The notes: generated by a model from the letters alone, not told the origin. Positions 1-11,174 are shown, counted from the stretch's first letter. The stretch is DNA of 64,000 nucleotides from Xanthomonas fragariae (GCF_017603965.1 NZ_CP071955.1:1364001-1428000); one strand, 5' to 3'. Numbers and translations: made by a program.

Positions 1-1
1 G

Positions 2-364
2 ACTGCGCGTCGCCTGATTCCCGAATGCGAGGTCTATACCGACGGGCTGGCCTGCTTCCGTCGCCTGGAAGATGCCGGCCACGCGCACACCACGCTGGAC
101 ACCGGTGGCGGACGTGCCGCGACCGAAACGGCTGGCGCCCCCTGGGTCAACGTGGTGCTCGGCAACCTCAAACGCGCCATCAGCGGCGTGTATCACGCGA
201 TTGCGCAAGGCAAATACGCAAGGCGTTATCTGGCCGAAGCCGCCCACCGCTTCGATCGAAGATTCCAATTGCGCGAGCTGCTGCCACGACTTGCTACTGT
301 CATGAAGCAACGCAAACCTTGTCCGGAGCCGGTTCTGCCTGCGGCGAGCAATTTCCACAATTGA
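2..364 (+). CDS. ISXO2-like (IS1595 family) transposase, C-terminal part
   Basis: This frame is open from the window edge to a TGA at 362-364 and gives about 120 residues. It contains a YTDG motif near the start, then WVNVVLGNLKRAISGVYHAI and a KYARRYLAEAAHRF stretch, the usual end of the DDE domain of ISXO2-like IS1595 transposases. The N-terminal half, including the first catalytic Asp, lies outside the window, so it cannot be told whether the element is intact. The family assignment comes from the pattern of the last hundred residues. The right inverted repeat of the element was not identified between the stop codon and the hairpin at 419. Confidence 0.75.
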   Translation, partial: TARRLIPECEVYTDGLACFRRLEDAGHAHTTLDTGGGRAATETAGAPWVNVVLGNLKRAISGVYHAIAQGKYARRYLAEAAHRFDRRFQLRELLPRLATVMKQRKPCPEPVLPAASNFHN

Positions 365-418
365 GAGTCAGGGCCAAGCAGAACGATGTAGTGATGAAGG
401 CGGCTGGCGCCCAAACAC

Positions 419-444
419 AAAGACCGGCGCATGCGCCGGTCTTT
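419..444. terminator. Bidirectional hairpin terminator downstream of htpG
   Basis: This is a perfect 26-bp palindrome: AAAGACCGGCGC followed by its complement, ending in CTTT. It lies between the end of the transposase fragment and the end of htpG, which runs toward it on the minus strand. The A/T ends on both sides suit termination in either direction. Confidence 0.7.
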
Positions 445-474
445 GTCTGCATCACTGCCAAATCACCGGCACTC

Positions 475-2379
475 TCAGGCCGACAGTTCCAGCAACAACT
501 TATTCAACCGCCTTACATACCCAGCCGGGTCCTTAAGACTATCGCCCGCCGCCAAAGCAGCCTGATCGAACAACACCCGGCTCAAATCGCCGAAGCGGTC
601 CATGTCGGCTTCGGCGTCGAGTTTTTCGATCAGTGGGTGGGCCGGGTTGAATTCGAACACCGGCTTGCTTTCCGGTACGGCCTGGCCGCTGGCTTCCAAT
701 AGCTGACGCATCTGCAGGCCCAGGTCGCCCTGGCCGATGGCGAGAATGGCCGGGGAGTCGGTCAGGCGGTGCGAGACGCGCACTTCCGCCACGTCGTCGC
801 CGAGGGCGGCCTTGATGCGCGAGGCCAAGCCTTCCTTGGACTTGGCGACTTCTTCCTGCGCCTTCTTGTCTTCTTCCGAATCCAGATTGCCCAGATCCAG
901 ATCGCCGCGTGCCACGTCCACGAACGACTTGCCGTCGAACTCGGTGAGGTAGCTCATCAACCATTCGTCGATGCGGTCTGTGAGCAGCAGCACTTCGATG
1001 CCTTTCTTGCGGAACACTTCCAGATGCGGGCTGTCCTTGATCTGCGCGTAGCTTTCGCCGGTGAGGTAATACAGCTTGTCCTGACCTTCGGCCAGACGGC
1101 TGACGTAATCGGCCAGACCAACGCTCTGCGCGCCGGTGGTGTCGTGCGTGGAGGAGAATCGAAGCAGGCCGGCGATCTTTTCGCGGTTGGCATAATCTTC
1201 GGCCGGGCCTTCCTTCAACGCTTGGCCGAAGTTGCGCCAGAACGTCGCATAGTCGTCCGGCTTGTCCTTGGCCAGCTTTTCCAGCATGTCCAACGAGCGC
1301 TTGGTCAGTGCGGACTTCATCGAATCCACCACCGGGCCGGATTGCAGGATCTCGCGCGAGACGTTGAGCGACAGGTCGGACGAATCCACCACGCCCTTGA
1401 TGAAGCGCAGGTACAGCGGCAGGAACTGCTCGGCCTGATCCATGATGAAAACGCGCTGCACATACAGCTTCAGGCCCTTGGCCGAATCGCGGTGATACAG
1501 GTCGAATGGGGCCCGGCCGGGGACGAACAGCAGCGAGGTGTATTCCAGCTTGCCTTCGACCTTGTTGTGGCTCCATGCCAGCGGGTTGCCCGCGTCATGG
1601 GCCACGTGCTTGTAGAACTCCTGATACTCCTCGTTCTTGATCTCGGACTTGGGCCGCGTCCACAGCGCGCTGGCGCGGTTGACTGCTTCCCATTCCGGCT
1701 CGGCCGGCGGGTCGGCCTGTTCCCCGTAATGCTCTTTGCGCATTTCGATCGGCAGGCCGATGTGGTCGGAGTATTTCTTTAGGATGCCGCGCAGCGTCCA
1801 GCCATCGGCGAAGCTGTCTTCGCCTTCCTTCAGATGCAGCACGATGCGGGTGCCGCGCTCGGGCTTGTCGACGCTGGCAACTTCGAATTCGCCTTCGCCA
1901 CGCGAGGACCAATGCACGCCTTCCTCGGCGGGCAGGCCGGCACGACGCGAATACACGTCCACTTGGTCGGCCACGATGAAGGCGCTATAGAAGCCCACGC
2001 CGAACTGGCCGATCAGGTTGGCGTCCTTCTTTTGATCGCCGCTCAGGTGCTTGAGGAAGTCGGCGGTGCCGGACTTGGCGATGGTGCCCAGATGCGACAC
2101 CGCATCTTCGCGGCTCATGCCGATGCCGTTATCGTCGATGGTGATGGTGCGCGCGTCCTTGTCGTAGTCCACGCGGATGCGTAGATCGCTGCCGCCTTCC
2201 AGCAGCTCGGGCTTGACCAATGCTTCGAAACGTAGTTTGTCGGCGGCGTCGGCGGCATTGGAAACCAGCTCGCGCAGGAAGATTTCCTTGTTCGAGTACA
2301 ACGAATGAATCATCAGCTGCAGAAGCTGCTTGACCTCGGTCTGGAAGCCAAGCGTCTGCTTGTCGGTGTCAACGGTCAT
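475..2379 (-). CDS. htpG: Molecular chaperone HtpG (bacterial Hsp90)
   Basis: ATP-dependent cytosolic chaperone of 634 residues, the usual HtpG length. The N-terminal GHKL ATPase domain carries [15 protein letters not shown] (the Glu/Asn catalytic and Mg site), DNGIGMS and [11 protein letters not shown]. The middle domain has [12 protein letters not shown], and a short C-terminal dimerisation domain ends near [12 protein letters not shown]. The start is placed at the ATG at 2379, which has a GGAG box 10 nt upstream and begins [17 protein letters not shown] longer frame to 2484 exists but adds 35 residues that do not resemble HtpG. The gene diverges from rsmD across about 240 bp and ends at the palindromic terminator at 419-444. 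No heat-shock promoter was assigned. Confidence 0.97.
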   Translation of the reverse strand: MTVDTDKQTLGFQTEVKQLLQLMIHSLYSNKEIFLRELVSNAADAADKLRFEALVKPELLEGGSDLRIRVDYDKDARTITIDDNGIGMSREDAVSHLGTIAKSGTADFLKHLSGDQKKDANLIGQFGVGFYSAFIVADQVDVYSRRAGLPAEEGVHWSSRGEGEFEVASVDKPERGTRIVLHLKEGEDSFADGWTLRGILKKYSDHIGLPIEMRKEHYGEQADPPAEPEWEAVNRASALWTRPKSEIKNEEYQEFYKHVAHDAGNPLAWSHNKVEGKLEYTSLLFVPGRAPFDLYHRDSAKGLKLYVQRVFIMDQAEQFLPLYLRFIKGVVDSSDLSLNVSREILQSGPVVDSMKSALTKRSLDMLEKLAKDKPDDYATFWRNFGQALKEGPAEDYANREKIAGLLRFSSTHDTTGAQSVGLADYVSRLAEGQDKLYYLTGESYAQIKDSPHLEVFRKKGIEVLLLTDRIDEWLMSYLTEFDGKSFVDVARGDLDLGNLDSEEDKKAQEEVAKSKEGLASRIKAALGDDVAEVRVSHRLTDSPAILAIGQGDLGLQMRQLLEASGQAVPESKPVFEFNPAHPLIEKLDAEADMDRFGDLSRVLFDQAALAAGDSLKDPAGYVRRLNKLLLELSA

Positions 2380-2621
2380 GGTGGTGGTGCTCCGTGGTGG
2401 CCCAGGCCGCAGCGCGGCCGATGGCCAGGGGGATGAGGCCGCATGCGGATTTTTCAAGGCGAGCGTGCGCGAATGTGTCGTCACGTCGATAGGGGCTCGG
2501 GTGAGGGCGGCTGAGGCAATCGTGGCGCTATCATGGCCGACCAGTTCGTCTTGCTCCGAGCCATGTCGCCATTTGCGCCGCTGCTGTGCTGCACCCGTTC
2601 GCCTTTAAAAGGCGCGCTGCA

Positions 2622-3748
<1,127 letters not shown>

Positions 3749-3798
3749 TCTCATCAGCAGTCACATCACCACATCCTTTTCAAACGGGAGGAGTTTTT

Positions 3799-4296
3799 AT
3801 GAAACACACCATGCGCGCTCTGGCGCTCGCTTCGATCGCCGCTCTTGCGGTTACTGCCTGTAAGAAGGAAGCGCCGGCTCCGACCGCTGCCGCGGCTCCG
3901 GCTGCGCTGACCGCACCGGCCAAGGACGACAACGCCGGCTGGAAGAAGTACCTGCAGGAAGTGGTCGGCCAGAACCTGGGCACCACCACCAACAGCCCGT
4001 TCCTGTACTACTTGCCGCCGGAGTCAGATGCCGAGTTCGCCGGCAGCTACGAGCGTCAGCTGGAAAGCGTCAAGACCGCGCTCGCTCGTGGCGTGCAGCC
4101 GGGCAACATGCTGGCCTTCGGCTCGTCGGCATCGACCAAGATGGCCGACCTGATCGATGCGGCGTTCAAGGACGTGGCACCGGACTCGATGAAGGGCGTG
4201 CGCGTGCTGTTCATCGGCAATGCTGCCGACAACGCGCGCGTGCAGACCATCGTCCAGCCCAAGGGCGCAGAATACATTTTCGTTGAAGCCAAGTAA
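3799..4296 (+). CDS. Small lipoprotein of unknown function
   Basis: A 165-residue secreted lipoprotein. The signal peptide MKHTMRALALASIAALAVTAC ends in a lipobox (AVTAC), so the mature protein would begin at Cys-21. An Ala/Pro-rich linker (residues 24-45) leads to a compact domain containing PFLYYLPPESD and RVLFIGNAADNARV. The start at 3799 is chosen because a strong GGGAGGAG precedes it and it begins the signal peptide; the frame is open further upstream without signal character. I do not recognise a characterised family. The gene lies between coaD and a 231-bp gap before the ferredoxin gene. Confidence 0.85.
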   Translation: MKHTMRALALASIAALAVTACKKEAPAPTAAAAPAALTAPAKDDNAGWKKYLQEVVGQNLGTTTNSPFLYYLPPESDAEFAGSYERQLESVKTALARGVQPGNMLAFGSSASTKMADLIDAAFKDVAPDSMKGVRVLFIGNAADNARVQTIVQPKGAEYIFVEAK

Positions 4297-4527
4297 TGCC
4301 GTACCAGGCCGGATGCGCGGGAGGGCGCATCCGGTCGCGGCGTGCAAACGCACCATGCTGCCGAGTTTGCACTCCACCGAGGCCGGCCGTCTCAGGCCGG
4401 TGTCCAACAATGCTCACGGCGTTGTCCGTTCTTTACTCTCCGCGATGTGCGCCCGTCTGCAGCAGTACGTTGCGTTCCAGCGCCTGCAGTTGAATCGCGC
4501 TGGGCTACATCGCATGGTGTCGTCGAC

Positions 4528-4812
4528 ATGTCGCTGAAGATCAACGAGCTCTGCGTCAACTGCGATGTCTGCGAGCCGGCGTGCCCGAATCAGGCCATTT
4601 CGATGGGCGAAACCATCTACGTGATCGACCCGGCACGGTGTACCGAGTGCGTGGGCCATTTCGACGAAGCGCAATGCGTGGTGGTGTGCCCGGTCGAATG
4701 CATCGACCAGGATCCGGCCATCCCGGAAACCCATGATCAATTGCTTGCCAAGCTCATGCAGCTGCAGCGTGATCATCCCGAATTGTACGAACAGGAGCCT
4801 CCCGCGGCGTGA
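4528..4812 (+). CDS. Alvin-type 2[4Fe-4S] ferredoxin (YfhL-like)
   Basis: A 94-residue electron carrier of the YfhL/Alvin group. The first cluster motif is CVNCDVCEPACP. The second is CTECVGHFDEAQCVVVCP, in which an insertion lengthens the second-to-third cysteine spacing; this is the diagnostic feature of Alvin-type ferredoxins and is linked to very low redox potentials. A C-terminal extension (LLAKLMQLQRDHPELYEQ) is also typical. The ATG at 4528 gives MSLKINELC, the family start. Its TGA overlaps the GTG start of ggt, so the two genes are probably translationally coupled, although no functional link between them is obvious. The redox partner is unknown. Confidence 0.92.
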   Translation: MSLKINELCVNCDVCEPACPNQAISMGETIYVIDPARCTECVGHFDEAQCVVVCPVECIDQDPAIPETHDQLLAKLMQLQRDHPELYEQEPPAA

Positions 4813-6587
4813 GCATTTTCTCCCGACGTCTTTCTTCGCGCGGCCTCGTGTTGCTGGCTTTCGTGCTGGCACCGCAAGCCTGGCCTGCCGATGGCGCCAA
4901 ACCTGCGGCGGTTGCGACCTCGCCGTTGGCAGCGCATCCGCCCGGTGCGGCGATCGCCAGCGGTCACGCGCTGGCGACCGATGCCGGCCTGCAGATCCTG
5001 CGTGAAGGCGGTAATGCGTTCGATGCGGCGATTGCGGTGTCGTCCACGTTGGCGGTGGTCGAGCCGATCAGCTCGGGTCTGGGCGGCGGTGGTTTCTTCC
5101 TGTTGCACGACGCCAAGACCGGCAAGGACGTGATGCTGGACGCGCGCGAATATGCGCCGGAGTCGGCGAGCGAGTCGCAGTTCCTCGACAAGAAAGGTGA
5201 GCTTGACCGCGACCGCCCGGTCAACGGCCCGTGGTCGGCCGGTATTCCGGGCCTGCCTGCCGCGCTGGTGGAGCTGGCGTCCAAGCACGGCCGGCTGCCG
5301 CTGAAGCAGTCGTTGGCTCCATCGATCCGCATCGCCACCGAGGGCTTCCCGGTGTACGCGCGAATGGCCAAGGGCTACGCATCGCGTCGCGAGGTGATGG
5401 AGCGCTACCCAGGGACGCGCCAGGTGTATCTGCGCGGCGGAAAACCCATTGCCGAAGGCGACATCTTCAAGCAACCCGAGCTGGCGCACACGTTGCAGCT
5501 GCTCAGCGCCAACGGCTTGGACGGCTTCTACAAGGGCGAAACCGCCAAGAAGCTGCTGGCCGGGGTCGAACAGGCCGGTGGGCGGTGGAAAGCGTCCGAG
5601 TTGGCCGGGTATCGGGTCAAGGAGCGCACGCCGATCCAGTTCGATTACCGCGGCTGGAAGATCACCACCGCGCCGCCGCCGTCCTCCGGCGGCATCGCTC
5701 TGGCGGCGATGCTGCAGATACTGGAAGGCTGGGATCTGGACAAACTCGACGATGCGCACCGCACCCATCTGGTGGTGGAGGCGATGCGCCGCGCCTACCG
5801 CGACCGCACGTTTTTTCTTGGCGACCCGGACTTCGTCGCCGTGCCGCAGCGCGTGCTGACCAGCAAAGATTACGCGCAAGGTCTGCGTGCCACGATCAAC
5901 CCCGAAAAAGCCACGCCCAGCGATCTGCTGTCAGCCAACCCCACCCCGCTGGAAGACGACGAGACCACGCATTTTTCCATCATCGATGGCGAAGGCAACC
6001 GCGTTGGCGCCACCCAGACCGTCAACCTGCTGTATGGCTCCGGGCTAATCCCCAAGGGCACCGGTGTGCTGCTCAACGACGAGATGGACGACTTCGCGCT
6101 CAAGCCGGGCACCCCGAATGCCTTTGGCGTGATGGGTTACGCCGCCAATGCGCCGAAGCCGGGCAAGCGCATGCTCAGCTCGATGACACCGACCTTCATG
6201 GAATCGTTGGACAAAGTTGCGGTGATCGGTACCCCGGGTGGCAGCCGCATTATCACCATGGTGCTGCTCGGCATCCTGGGCTACGACGCCGGCCTGGACG
6301 CACAGCAGGTCAGCGCCTTGCCGCGGTATCACCACCAGTGGCTGCCGGACGTGATCGACGCCGAGAGCAACGCGTTCTCGCCACAGACCGCCAAGGCACT
6401 GGAAGCGATGGGCCACGCGCTCAAGCTGCCCGGCGACACCGCCGAGGGCGGCCGCGGTTCCAGCCATGTGTGGGGCAACCTGCAGACGGTGGAATGGGAC
6501 AAGCGCAGCAACGCGCTCAGCGGCGGTAGCGACCCGCGCAATCCGGTAGGCAAGGCCGACGTGCAGCTGGAGGCAGCGGCGCGCTGA
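4809..6587 (+). CDS. ggt: Gamma-glutamyltransferase
   Basis: Periplasmic N-terminal-nucleophile enzyme that cleaves or transfers the gamma-glutamyl group of glutathione and similar peptides. The product is 592 residues with an N-terminal signal peptide (RRLSSRGLVLLAFVLAPQAWPA). The proenzyme cleavage and nucleophile site is DDETTHFSIID, with the predicted catalytic Thr at residue 386, so maturation would give a large subunit of about 385 residues and a small one of about 207. The GxxGGGGF-type motif SSGLGGGGFFLLHD and the small-subunit NDEMDDF and SSMTPT motifs are present. The GTG start overlaps the ferredoxin stop (GTGA). A 321-bp gap follows. Confidence 0.95.
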   Translation: MSIFSRRLSSRGLVLLAFVLAPQAWPADGAKPAAVATSPLAAHPPGAAIASGHALATDAGLQILREGGNAFDAAIAVSSTLAVVEPISSGLGGGGFFLLHDAKTGKDVMLDAREYAPESASESQFLDKKGELDRDRPVNGPWSAGIPGLPAALVELASKHGRLPLKQSLAPSIRIATEGFPVYARMAKGYASRREVMERYPGTRQVYLRGGKPIAEGDIFKQPELAHTLQLLSANGLDGFYKGETAKKLLAGVEQAGGRWKASELAGYRVKERTPIQFDYRGWKITTAPPPSSGGIALAAMLQILEGWDLDKLDDAHRTHLVVEAMRRAYRDRTFFLGDPDFVAVPQRVLTSKDYAQGLRATINPEKATPSDLLSANPTPLEDDETTHFSIIDGEGNRVGATQTVNLLYGSGLIPKGTGVLLNDEMDDFALKPGTPNAFGVMGYAANAPKPGKRMLSSMTPTFMESLDKVAVIGTPGGSRIITMVLLGILGYDAGLDAQQVSALPRYHHQWLPDVIDAESNAFSPQTAKALEAMGHALKLPGDTAEGGRGSSHVWGNLQTVEWDKRSNALSGGSDPRNPVGKADVQLEAAAR

Positions 6588-6908
6588 GCGCTGAGCCAGG
6601 TCGACTGAGAGCGCCTGGTTTCGTGCTATGGAGCAAGGCGCTTTTCGTTTTTGGCTGTCAGTGTGTTGTTGCCATGACGCCCGTGCGGGCAGCAAGCAGA
6701 CGTGGCCGTTACGGCGATTGGTGTCTGCAGCACACATCGCGCATTGCTGGTTGAAGCGCATACCTACCGATGTGTCGGAGCCGCGCGACAGCGCCGCGTC
6801 GCTGGTGCTTGTCGCAGCGTGGACGCCGCCGCAGTAATGCGCATTGCCGCAGCGGGCGATGTCTGGATTGTACTTGTGGCTGTCATCCAATGCAGCGACC
6901 ATCGCGGC
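6588..6908 (+). other. Intergenic stretch before the GH9 gene, no gene seen
   Basis: This 321-bp interval holds no convincing gene. The GH9 reading frame stays open back to about 6702, so the true GH9 start could lie further upstream than annotated. No clear terminator for ggt and no plant-inducible promoter box could be assigned by eye. Confidence 0.5.
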
Positions 6909-8666
6909 ATGACTGTTTTCCAGACTCTGCTCACCAGCATGGTGATCGCATCGCCTATCGCCGCTTGCACGACCGATACCACCGGCAACCAGGCCGCATT
7001 GGCATCTGGCGCTGCCATCCACGTCAACCAGCTCGGCTACCTGCCGGGCTCGGCCAAGCTTGCGGTGGTCGGGTTGCCGCAAGGCACGGCGACCGATTCG
7101 GACCGCTTCACAGTCGAAGATGCGCAAGGCCGCCGTGTGCTCCAGGGCACTTTGCAACCCGCTGCGCTGTGGTCACCGGCGGGGCAACAGGCGCGGGTGG
7201 CGGATTTTTCCAGTGTGCGCGCCGCAGGAACGTATCGATTGAAGATCGAGGGGCTGCCGGCATCCGATCCGTTCCGGATCGCGGCGGGGGCGTATCAGCC
7301 AGTCGTCGATGCATCGCTCAAGGCGTTCTATTTCAATCGTGCCAGCACCGCGTTACCGACGCAGTTTGCCGGGCGTTATGCGCGTGCGGCCGGGCATCCG
7401 GATACGCAGGTGCGCATCCATCCGTCGGCGGCATCGGCAACGCGGTCGGCGGACAGCGTGATCAGCGCGCCCAAGGGCTGGTATGACGCCGGCGACTACA
7501 ACAAATACATCGTCAATTCCGGCATCAGCACCTACACCTTGCTGGCGGCCTACGAGCAGTATCCGGCGTTGTTCGAGGCGCAGGCACTGACCATTCCCAA
7601 CGATGCGCCAGGCGTGCCCGGCATCCTGCAGGAGACTTGGTGGAATCTGGAATGGATGCTGGCCATGCAGGATCCTGCCGATGGCGGCGTGTATCACAAG
7701 CTCACCGACAAACAGTTCGATGGTCTGGTGATGCCCGATCAAGCCAAACAGCAACGCTATGTGGTGATGAAGGCGACTGCCGCCACGCTGGACTTTGCTG
7801 CAGTGATGGCCGCGGCCAGTCGCGTGTATGCGCCGTTCGACAAGCAATATCCAGGTGTCTCGGCGCGCATGTTGAAAGCTTCACGCAGTGCCTGGGCATG
7901 GGCGCAGCTGCATCCGGATGTGATCTATCGCCAGCCCGACGATGTGCGCACCGGCGGTTACGACGATGCGCATGTCGACGATGAATTCGCTTGGGCCGCG
8001 GCGGAGTTGTACCTCACCACGCGCGAGGATGGTTTCTACGATGCAATGACCGCGCAGAATGTGCCAGCGACGGTGCCGTCGTGGGGCAATGTCGGTGGGT
8101 TGGCCTGGATGTCGCTGGCCGGGCATCGCGACCAGCTCACCTCGCATGCCGATCGCATGCGCATCGAGCGTGAGGTCGCCGGTCTGGCGCAACGGTTGGC
8201 CGACCAATGGCGAGCCTCGTCGTGGCGCTTGGCGATGACCGACAAGGACTTTGTCTGGGGCAGCAATGCGGCGGTACTCAACCGCGCGATGATGTTGATG
8301 CAGGGCTATCGGCTCACGCAGCAGCGCCAGTACCTGGATGCTGCGCAGTCGCACTTGGACTACATTTTGGGGCGTAATCCGCTGGGGTTGTCGTTCGTTA
8401 CCGGAGTCGGGCAGCGCACGCCGATGCATATCCATCATCGCCCCTCCGAGGCCGACGGTATCGATGCACCGGTGCCCGGTTGGTTGGCCGGTGGCCCGCA
8501 ACCAGGCCAGCAGGATGCCAAGGACTGCAAAGTGGCGTATCCCTCAAAACTGCCGGCGCTGTCGTACCTGGACAACAGCTGCAGCTACGCCACCAACGAA
8601 GTGGCGATCAACTGGAATGCACCGCTGGTGTATGTGAGTGCGGCGATCGAGGCGTCGACGCGGTGA
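6909..8666 (+). CDS. Glycoside hydrolase family 9 (endoglucanase-type) lipoprotein
   Basis: Predicted inverting beta-1,4-glucanase of 585 residues. It begins with a lipoprotein-like signal (lipobox SPIAAC, Cys-20), followed by an Ig-like CelD-N domain (about residues 35-125, INHVNQLGY-type start seen as IHVNQLGYLPGS). The GH9 (alpha/alpha)6 domain follows. The catalytic-base motif is WYDAGDYNKY (Asp-193/Asp-196), and the catalytic Glu is Glu-564 in ATNEVAINWNAPLVY. The signal peptide from Met-6909 has no positive charge, whereas HRG immediately precedes it in the same open frame, so the real start may be upstream (for example 6837). Substrate is inferred: plant cell-wall cellulose or related beta-glucans. 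It converges with upp. Confidence 0.9.
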   Translation: MTVFQTLLTSMVIASPIAACTTDTTGNQAALASGAAIHVNQLGYLPGSAKLAVVGLPQGTATDSDRFTVEDAQGRRVLQGTLQPAALWSPAGQQARVADFSSVRAAGTYRLKIEGLPASDPFRIAAGAYQPVVDASLKAFYFNRASTALPTQFAGRYARAAGHPDTQVRIHPSAASATRSADSVISAPKGWYDAGDYNKYIVNSGISTYTLLAAYEQYPALFEAQALTIPNDAPGVPGILQETWWNLEWMLAMQDPADGGVYHKLTDKQFDGLVMPDQAKQQRYVVMKATAATLDFAAVMAAASRVYAPFDKQYPGVSARMLKASRSAWAWAQLHPDVIYRQPDDVRTGGYDDAHVDDEFAWAAAELYLTTREDGFYDAMTAQNVPATVPSWGNVGGLAWMSLAGHRDQLTSHADRMRIEREVAGLAQRLADQWRASSWRLAMTDKDFVWGSNAAVLNRAMMLMQGYRLTQQRQYLDAAQSHLDYILGRNPLGLSFVTGVGQRTPMHIHHRPSEADGIDAPVPGWLAGGPQPGQQDAKDCKVAYPSKLPALSYLDNSCSYATNEVAINWNAPLVYVSAAIEASTR

Positions 8667-8793
8667 GGGGCATGCGACCTCGAGGCTCTCCCTCTCCCAT
8701 CTGACGTCGTCCTCCGTCTAGACATATCGGTTTTCTCGTCCGGACACGCTGCGCTCGCTTCCTGTCTCTCGTTGGAAGAGTGGCTTTAGTCGT

Positions 8794-9426
8794 TCACTCC
8801 ACCCGCGTACCAAAAATCAGGTCACCGGCATCGCCTAGGCCGGGCAGGATGTAGCCCTTCTCGTTGAGATGGCCGTCGATTGCCGCAGTGTAGACCTCTA
8901 CGTCCGGATGCACTGCCTCTAGCGCTTTCAGACCTTCCGGTGCGGCGACCAGAAAGATGCCCTTGATGCGCCGCGCGCCGGCGCGTTTGAGCATGTCGAT
9001 GGTGGCGATCAGGGTGCCGCCGGTCGCCAGCATCGGATCCAGAATCAGCGCATCGCGCTCTTCGAGGCGTCCGGTGAGGCGTTCGAAGTACGGTACCGGC
9101 TGCAAGGTTTCTTCGTCGCGTTGCAGGCCAATGACGCTCACGCGTGCGGCGGGGATCAGCGCCAGTACGCCGGGCAACATGCCCAAGCCTGCGCGCAGGA
9201 TCGGCACCAACGTGATCTTGGCGCCGGCGATGCGCTGCACTTCGACCGGACCGGCCCAGCCCGGTTGCACGTGCGTTTCGGTATCCAGATTCGCGGTGGC
9301 CTCGTATGCCAACAATGTGCCCAGTTCGGTGACCAACTCGCGAAAGCCCTTGGTGCTCAAGGCGGCATCGCGCAGCAGGCCGATTTTATGCTGGACGAGA
9401 GGGTGGCGGACTTCGACGATTTTCAT
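8794..9426 (-). CDS. upp: Uracil phosphoribosyltransferase
   Basis: Pyrimidine salvage enzyme making UMP from uracil and PRPP. The product is 210 residues, the usual length. The family start [20 protein letters not shown] is at 9426; the frame extends to 9516 but the extra 30 residues are not conserved in kind. The PRPP-binding loop DPMLATGGT and the C-terminal uracil-binding [16 protein letters not shown] are present. The gene is monocistronic here, facing GH9 across about 130 bp that holds no visible gene. Confidence 0.96.
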   Translation of the reverse strand: MKIVEVRHPLVQHKIGLLRDAALSTKGFRELVTELGTLLAYEATANLDTETHVQPGWAGPVEVQRIAGAKITLVPILRAGLGMLPGVLALIPAARVSVIGLQRDEETLQPVPYFERLTGRLEERDALILDPMLATGGTLIATIDMLKRAGARRIKGIFLVAAPEGLKALEAVHPDVEVYTAAIDGHLNEKGYILPGLGDAGDLIFGTRVE

Positions 9427-9759
9427 GGCCAACGACAGGCGTGAGAAGCGCACAGTGTGCCGCAGCGACCGGTGACGTCGCCACACATCGGATGTGATTG
9501 CGCTTGCATATGTCATGGCGGTGAAAAGTCATGAACATAGCGTGCCCGCCAAGTTTTGACCGATTGGGGAAACCCCGTGTTGAACAACACGCTGCGCTGC
9601 CTTGGGATCACGCCGACGTTGTGGCTGCGGCCATGTGGGCACCCGCTGGCGCATGCGGCTGAGGGCCCGCCGTTGCGGCGCCGCCAGTGCTGCAGCAATC
9701 GATCTGGAACGTCTAGACCACCGCCTCGCTGCAATACCGTGGCGGCATGTTGGGCGAAG
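9427..9759. other. Intergenic, no intact gene seen
   Basis: This 333-bp stretch upstream of upp leads into the decayed phosphoesterase. A short hairpin GTGTTGAACAACAC lies near 9578. No intact gene was found; part of it may be unrecognisable 5' sequence of the neighbouring pseudogene. Confidence 0.4.
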
Positions 9760-10190
9760 GCATCGGCTCGGATTGTATTGATTCATCAGCTGTTCTTTTG
9801 GCCGCGTGCCAATCACGAAAACGAAAAGCTGGTGGAGCAGGTGTTGCCGGTGATCGGCCGGCACAAGATCGATCTGGTGCTTCAGGGACAAGGTCACACC
9901 GACGGCCGACGCGGCAATGAGGCCGGGCAGGCGACCCCGGTGTTCTTGGTCTCGGTGGACGGGCCCAAGCAGTACCGTCTTTCGGATAGGCGCGCAAGAC
10001 CATGCGCCCAGTGAGTGAAGACACCCAGCTGTATCAGGTGCTACGTATCGACAACCAGCAGCTTGTTGACGAGTCGCGCACCGCGACCGGTCGCCTTTTG
10101 TATGACGCGTTCGAACTGCGGCGCGATAGCGCCGGTGGCAAGCGACTGATTGAACACGAGGCAGGACCCATCGCGCCGCGCGATTGTCCA
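9760..10190 (+). pseudogene. Decayed metallophosphoesterase (C-terminal part)
   Basis: A calcineurin-like/purple-acid-phosphatase C-terminus can be read in two frames. One runs through IVLIHQLFFWPRANHENEK, RHKIDLVLQGQGHTDGRR and PVFLVSVDGPKQYRLSD. After a frameshift near 9990-10002 it continues as MRPVSEDTQLYQVLRIDNQQ and GRLLYDAFELRR. Functional relatives carry GHDHTYGRR at the metal site; here it reads GQGHTDGRR, so one metal-binding His is lost. No intact N-terminal half or start is seen. The assignment rests on motif order. Confidence 0.65.
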
Positions 10191-10370
10191 CGGAGTGCAA
10201 CCCTCAAGGGTCGGGCGGATCGCTGCTTGGAGTGATGCTGTTGCGGCCCACTTCAATAACGATAGTAATGATAGTACTGTGGGGTCAGCCGGACCTAAGA
10301 CCGGGTAACCCGCTTCAGGGCGGTGCCGCGTTGGAGGGCCTGGTTCTTCCCCCGTCCGTCGAGAAGCTGC

Positions 10371-11078
10371 ATGATTCCCCACGTATTCCATATGACTGCG
10401 CCGACCAAGCATCTGCTCTGGGAAGAGCGCAGAATTCAGGCCCGTTTGCAGCGGTTGTTATCGGGCTGGACCTGCTATGTCTGGGACGATGCTGACAATG
10501 CGGAGTTGATGCGCCGTGCATTTCCGGAGTTTGCCGAGCGTTACGAAAAGATCCGCTTCGGAGTGATGAAAGCCGACATCGCGCGTTGTGCCTACATGCA
10601 CGCGTACGGCGGCTTCTACTTCGACACTGACTACAAATTGTTGCGTCCGCTTGACGCCGAACTCACATCACAGCAATGCGTATTGCCGATCGAAGAGGGC
10701 GCGCCCGGTCATGAGGACTTCAAGATCGGCAACGCCGTGTTGGGTTCCGAGGCCGGGCATCCGTTCTGGCGCGCATTTATCGAGCACATCTTCAACGTGC
10801 ACACGCCGGAAACGCTGGAAGATCACCGGCAGATCCCGATGATCTCCGGTCCACGCGGATTGACGCGTTTTTATAACGCGCATTCCGGGGAGTTCGCCGG
10901 CATCACATTTCCGGCCCGCGATGCGTTCCACCCGGATCGCACCTGGTTTGGACTCGGTCACCGCGGTGGCAAGGTCGCGGTGGGTTCGCATCTATGTTGG
11001 GCGTCCTGGCGCGGCAAGTCGCCACGTCGGGCGGTGACTAACTATCTAAGGCGCAAGTTGAGTGCTGTGACGATTTGA
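10371..11078 (+). CDS. DXD-motif glycosyltransferase (OCH1/capsular-sugar type)
   Basis: Predicted sugar-nucleotide glycosyltransferase of 235 residues. The start MIPHVFHMTAPTK matches the IPkxIHqtw opening of the Gly_transf_sug group. The metal-binding DXD motif lies in YGGFYFDTDYKLLRPLD (Asp-85/Asp-87), and the acceptor-side region includes GNAVLGSEAGHPFW and SGPRGLTRFY. The start at 10371 is preferred over an upstream in-frame Met at 10323 because it begins the conserved motif. Acceptor and sugar are unknown; relatives act on lipopolysaccharide or surface polysaccharides. It stands alone between a pseudogene and a convergent aminotransferase gene. Confidence 0.85.
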   Translation: MIPHVFHMTAPTKHLLWEERRIQARLQRLLSGWTCYVWDDADNAELMRRAFPEFAERYEKIRFGVMKADIARCAYMHAYGGFYFDTDYKLLRPLDAELTSQQCVLPIEEGAPGHEDFKIGNAVLGSEAGHPFWRAFIEHIFNVHTPETLEDHRQIPMISGPRGLTRFYNAHSGEFAGITFPARDAFHPDRTWFGLGHRGGKVAVGSHLCWASWRGKSPRRAVTNYLRRKLSAVTI

Positions 11079-11137
11079 TCGGCTGATGGTCGTGCAGATC
11101 CGCTGTAAAACCTTGAAAGTAGAGGGCTGCCTACATT

Positions 11138-11169
11138 CAGCAGGTGCGCAATCGACGCGTCACCTGCTG
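11138..11169. terminator. Inverted repeat between convergent genes, probable terminator
   Basis: CAGCAGGTG at 11138-11146 pairs perfectly with CACCTGCTG at 11161-11169 across a 14-nt loop. It lies between the ends of the glycosyltransferase (+) and aminotransferase (-) genes. There is no U-tract, so its efficiency is uncertain. Confidence 0.45.
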
Positions 11170-11174
11170 TCAGC

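Noticed and set aside
769-1782. Long plus-strand frame opposite htpG.
   Set aside because: Antisense shadow of a strongly conserved chaperone gene, a common effect in GC-rich DNA.
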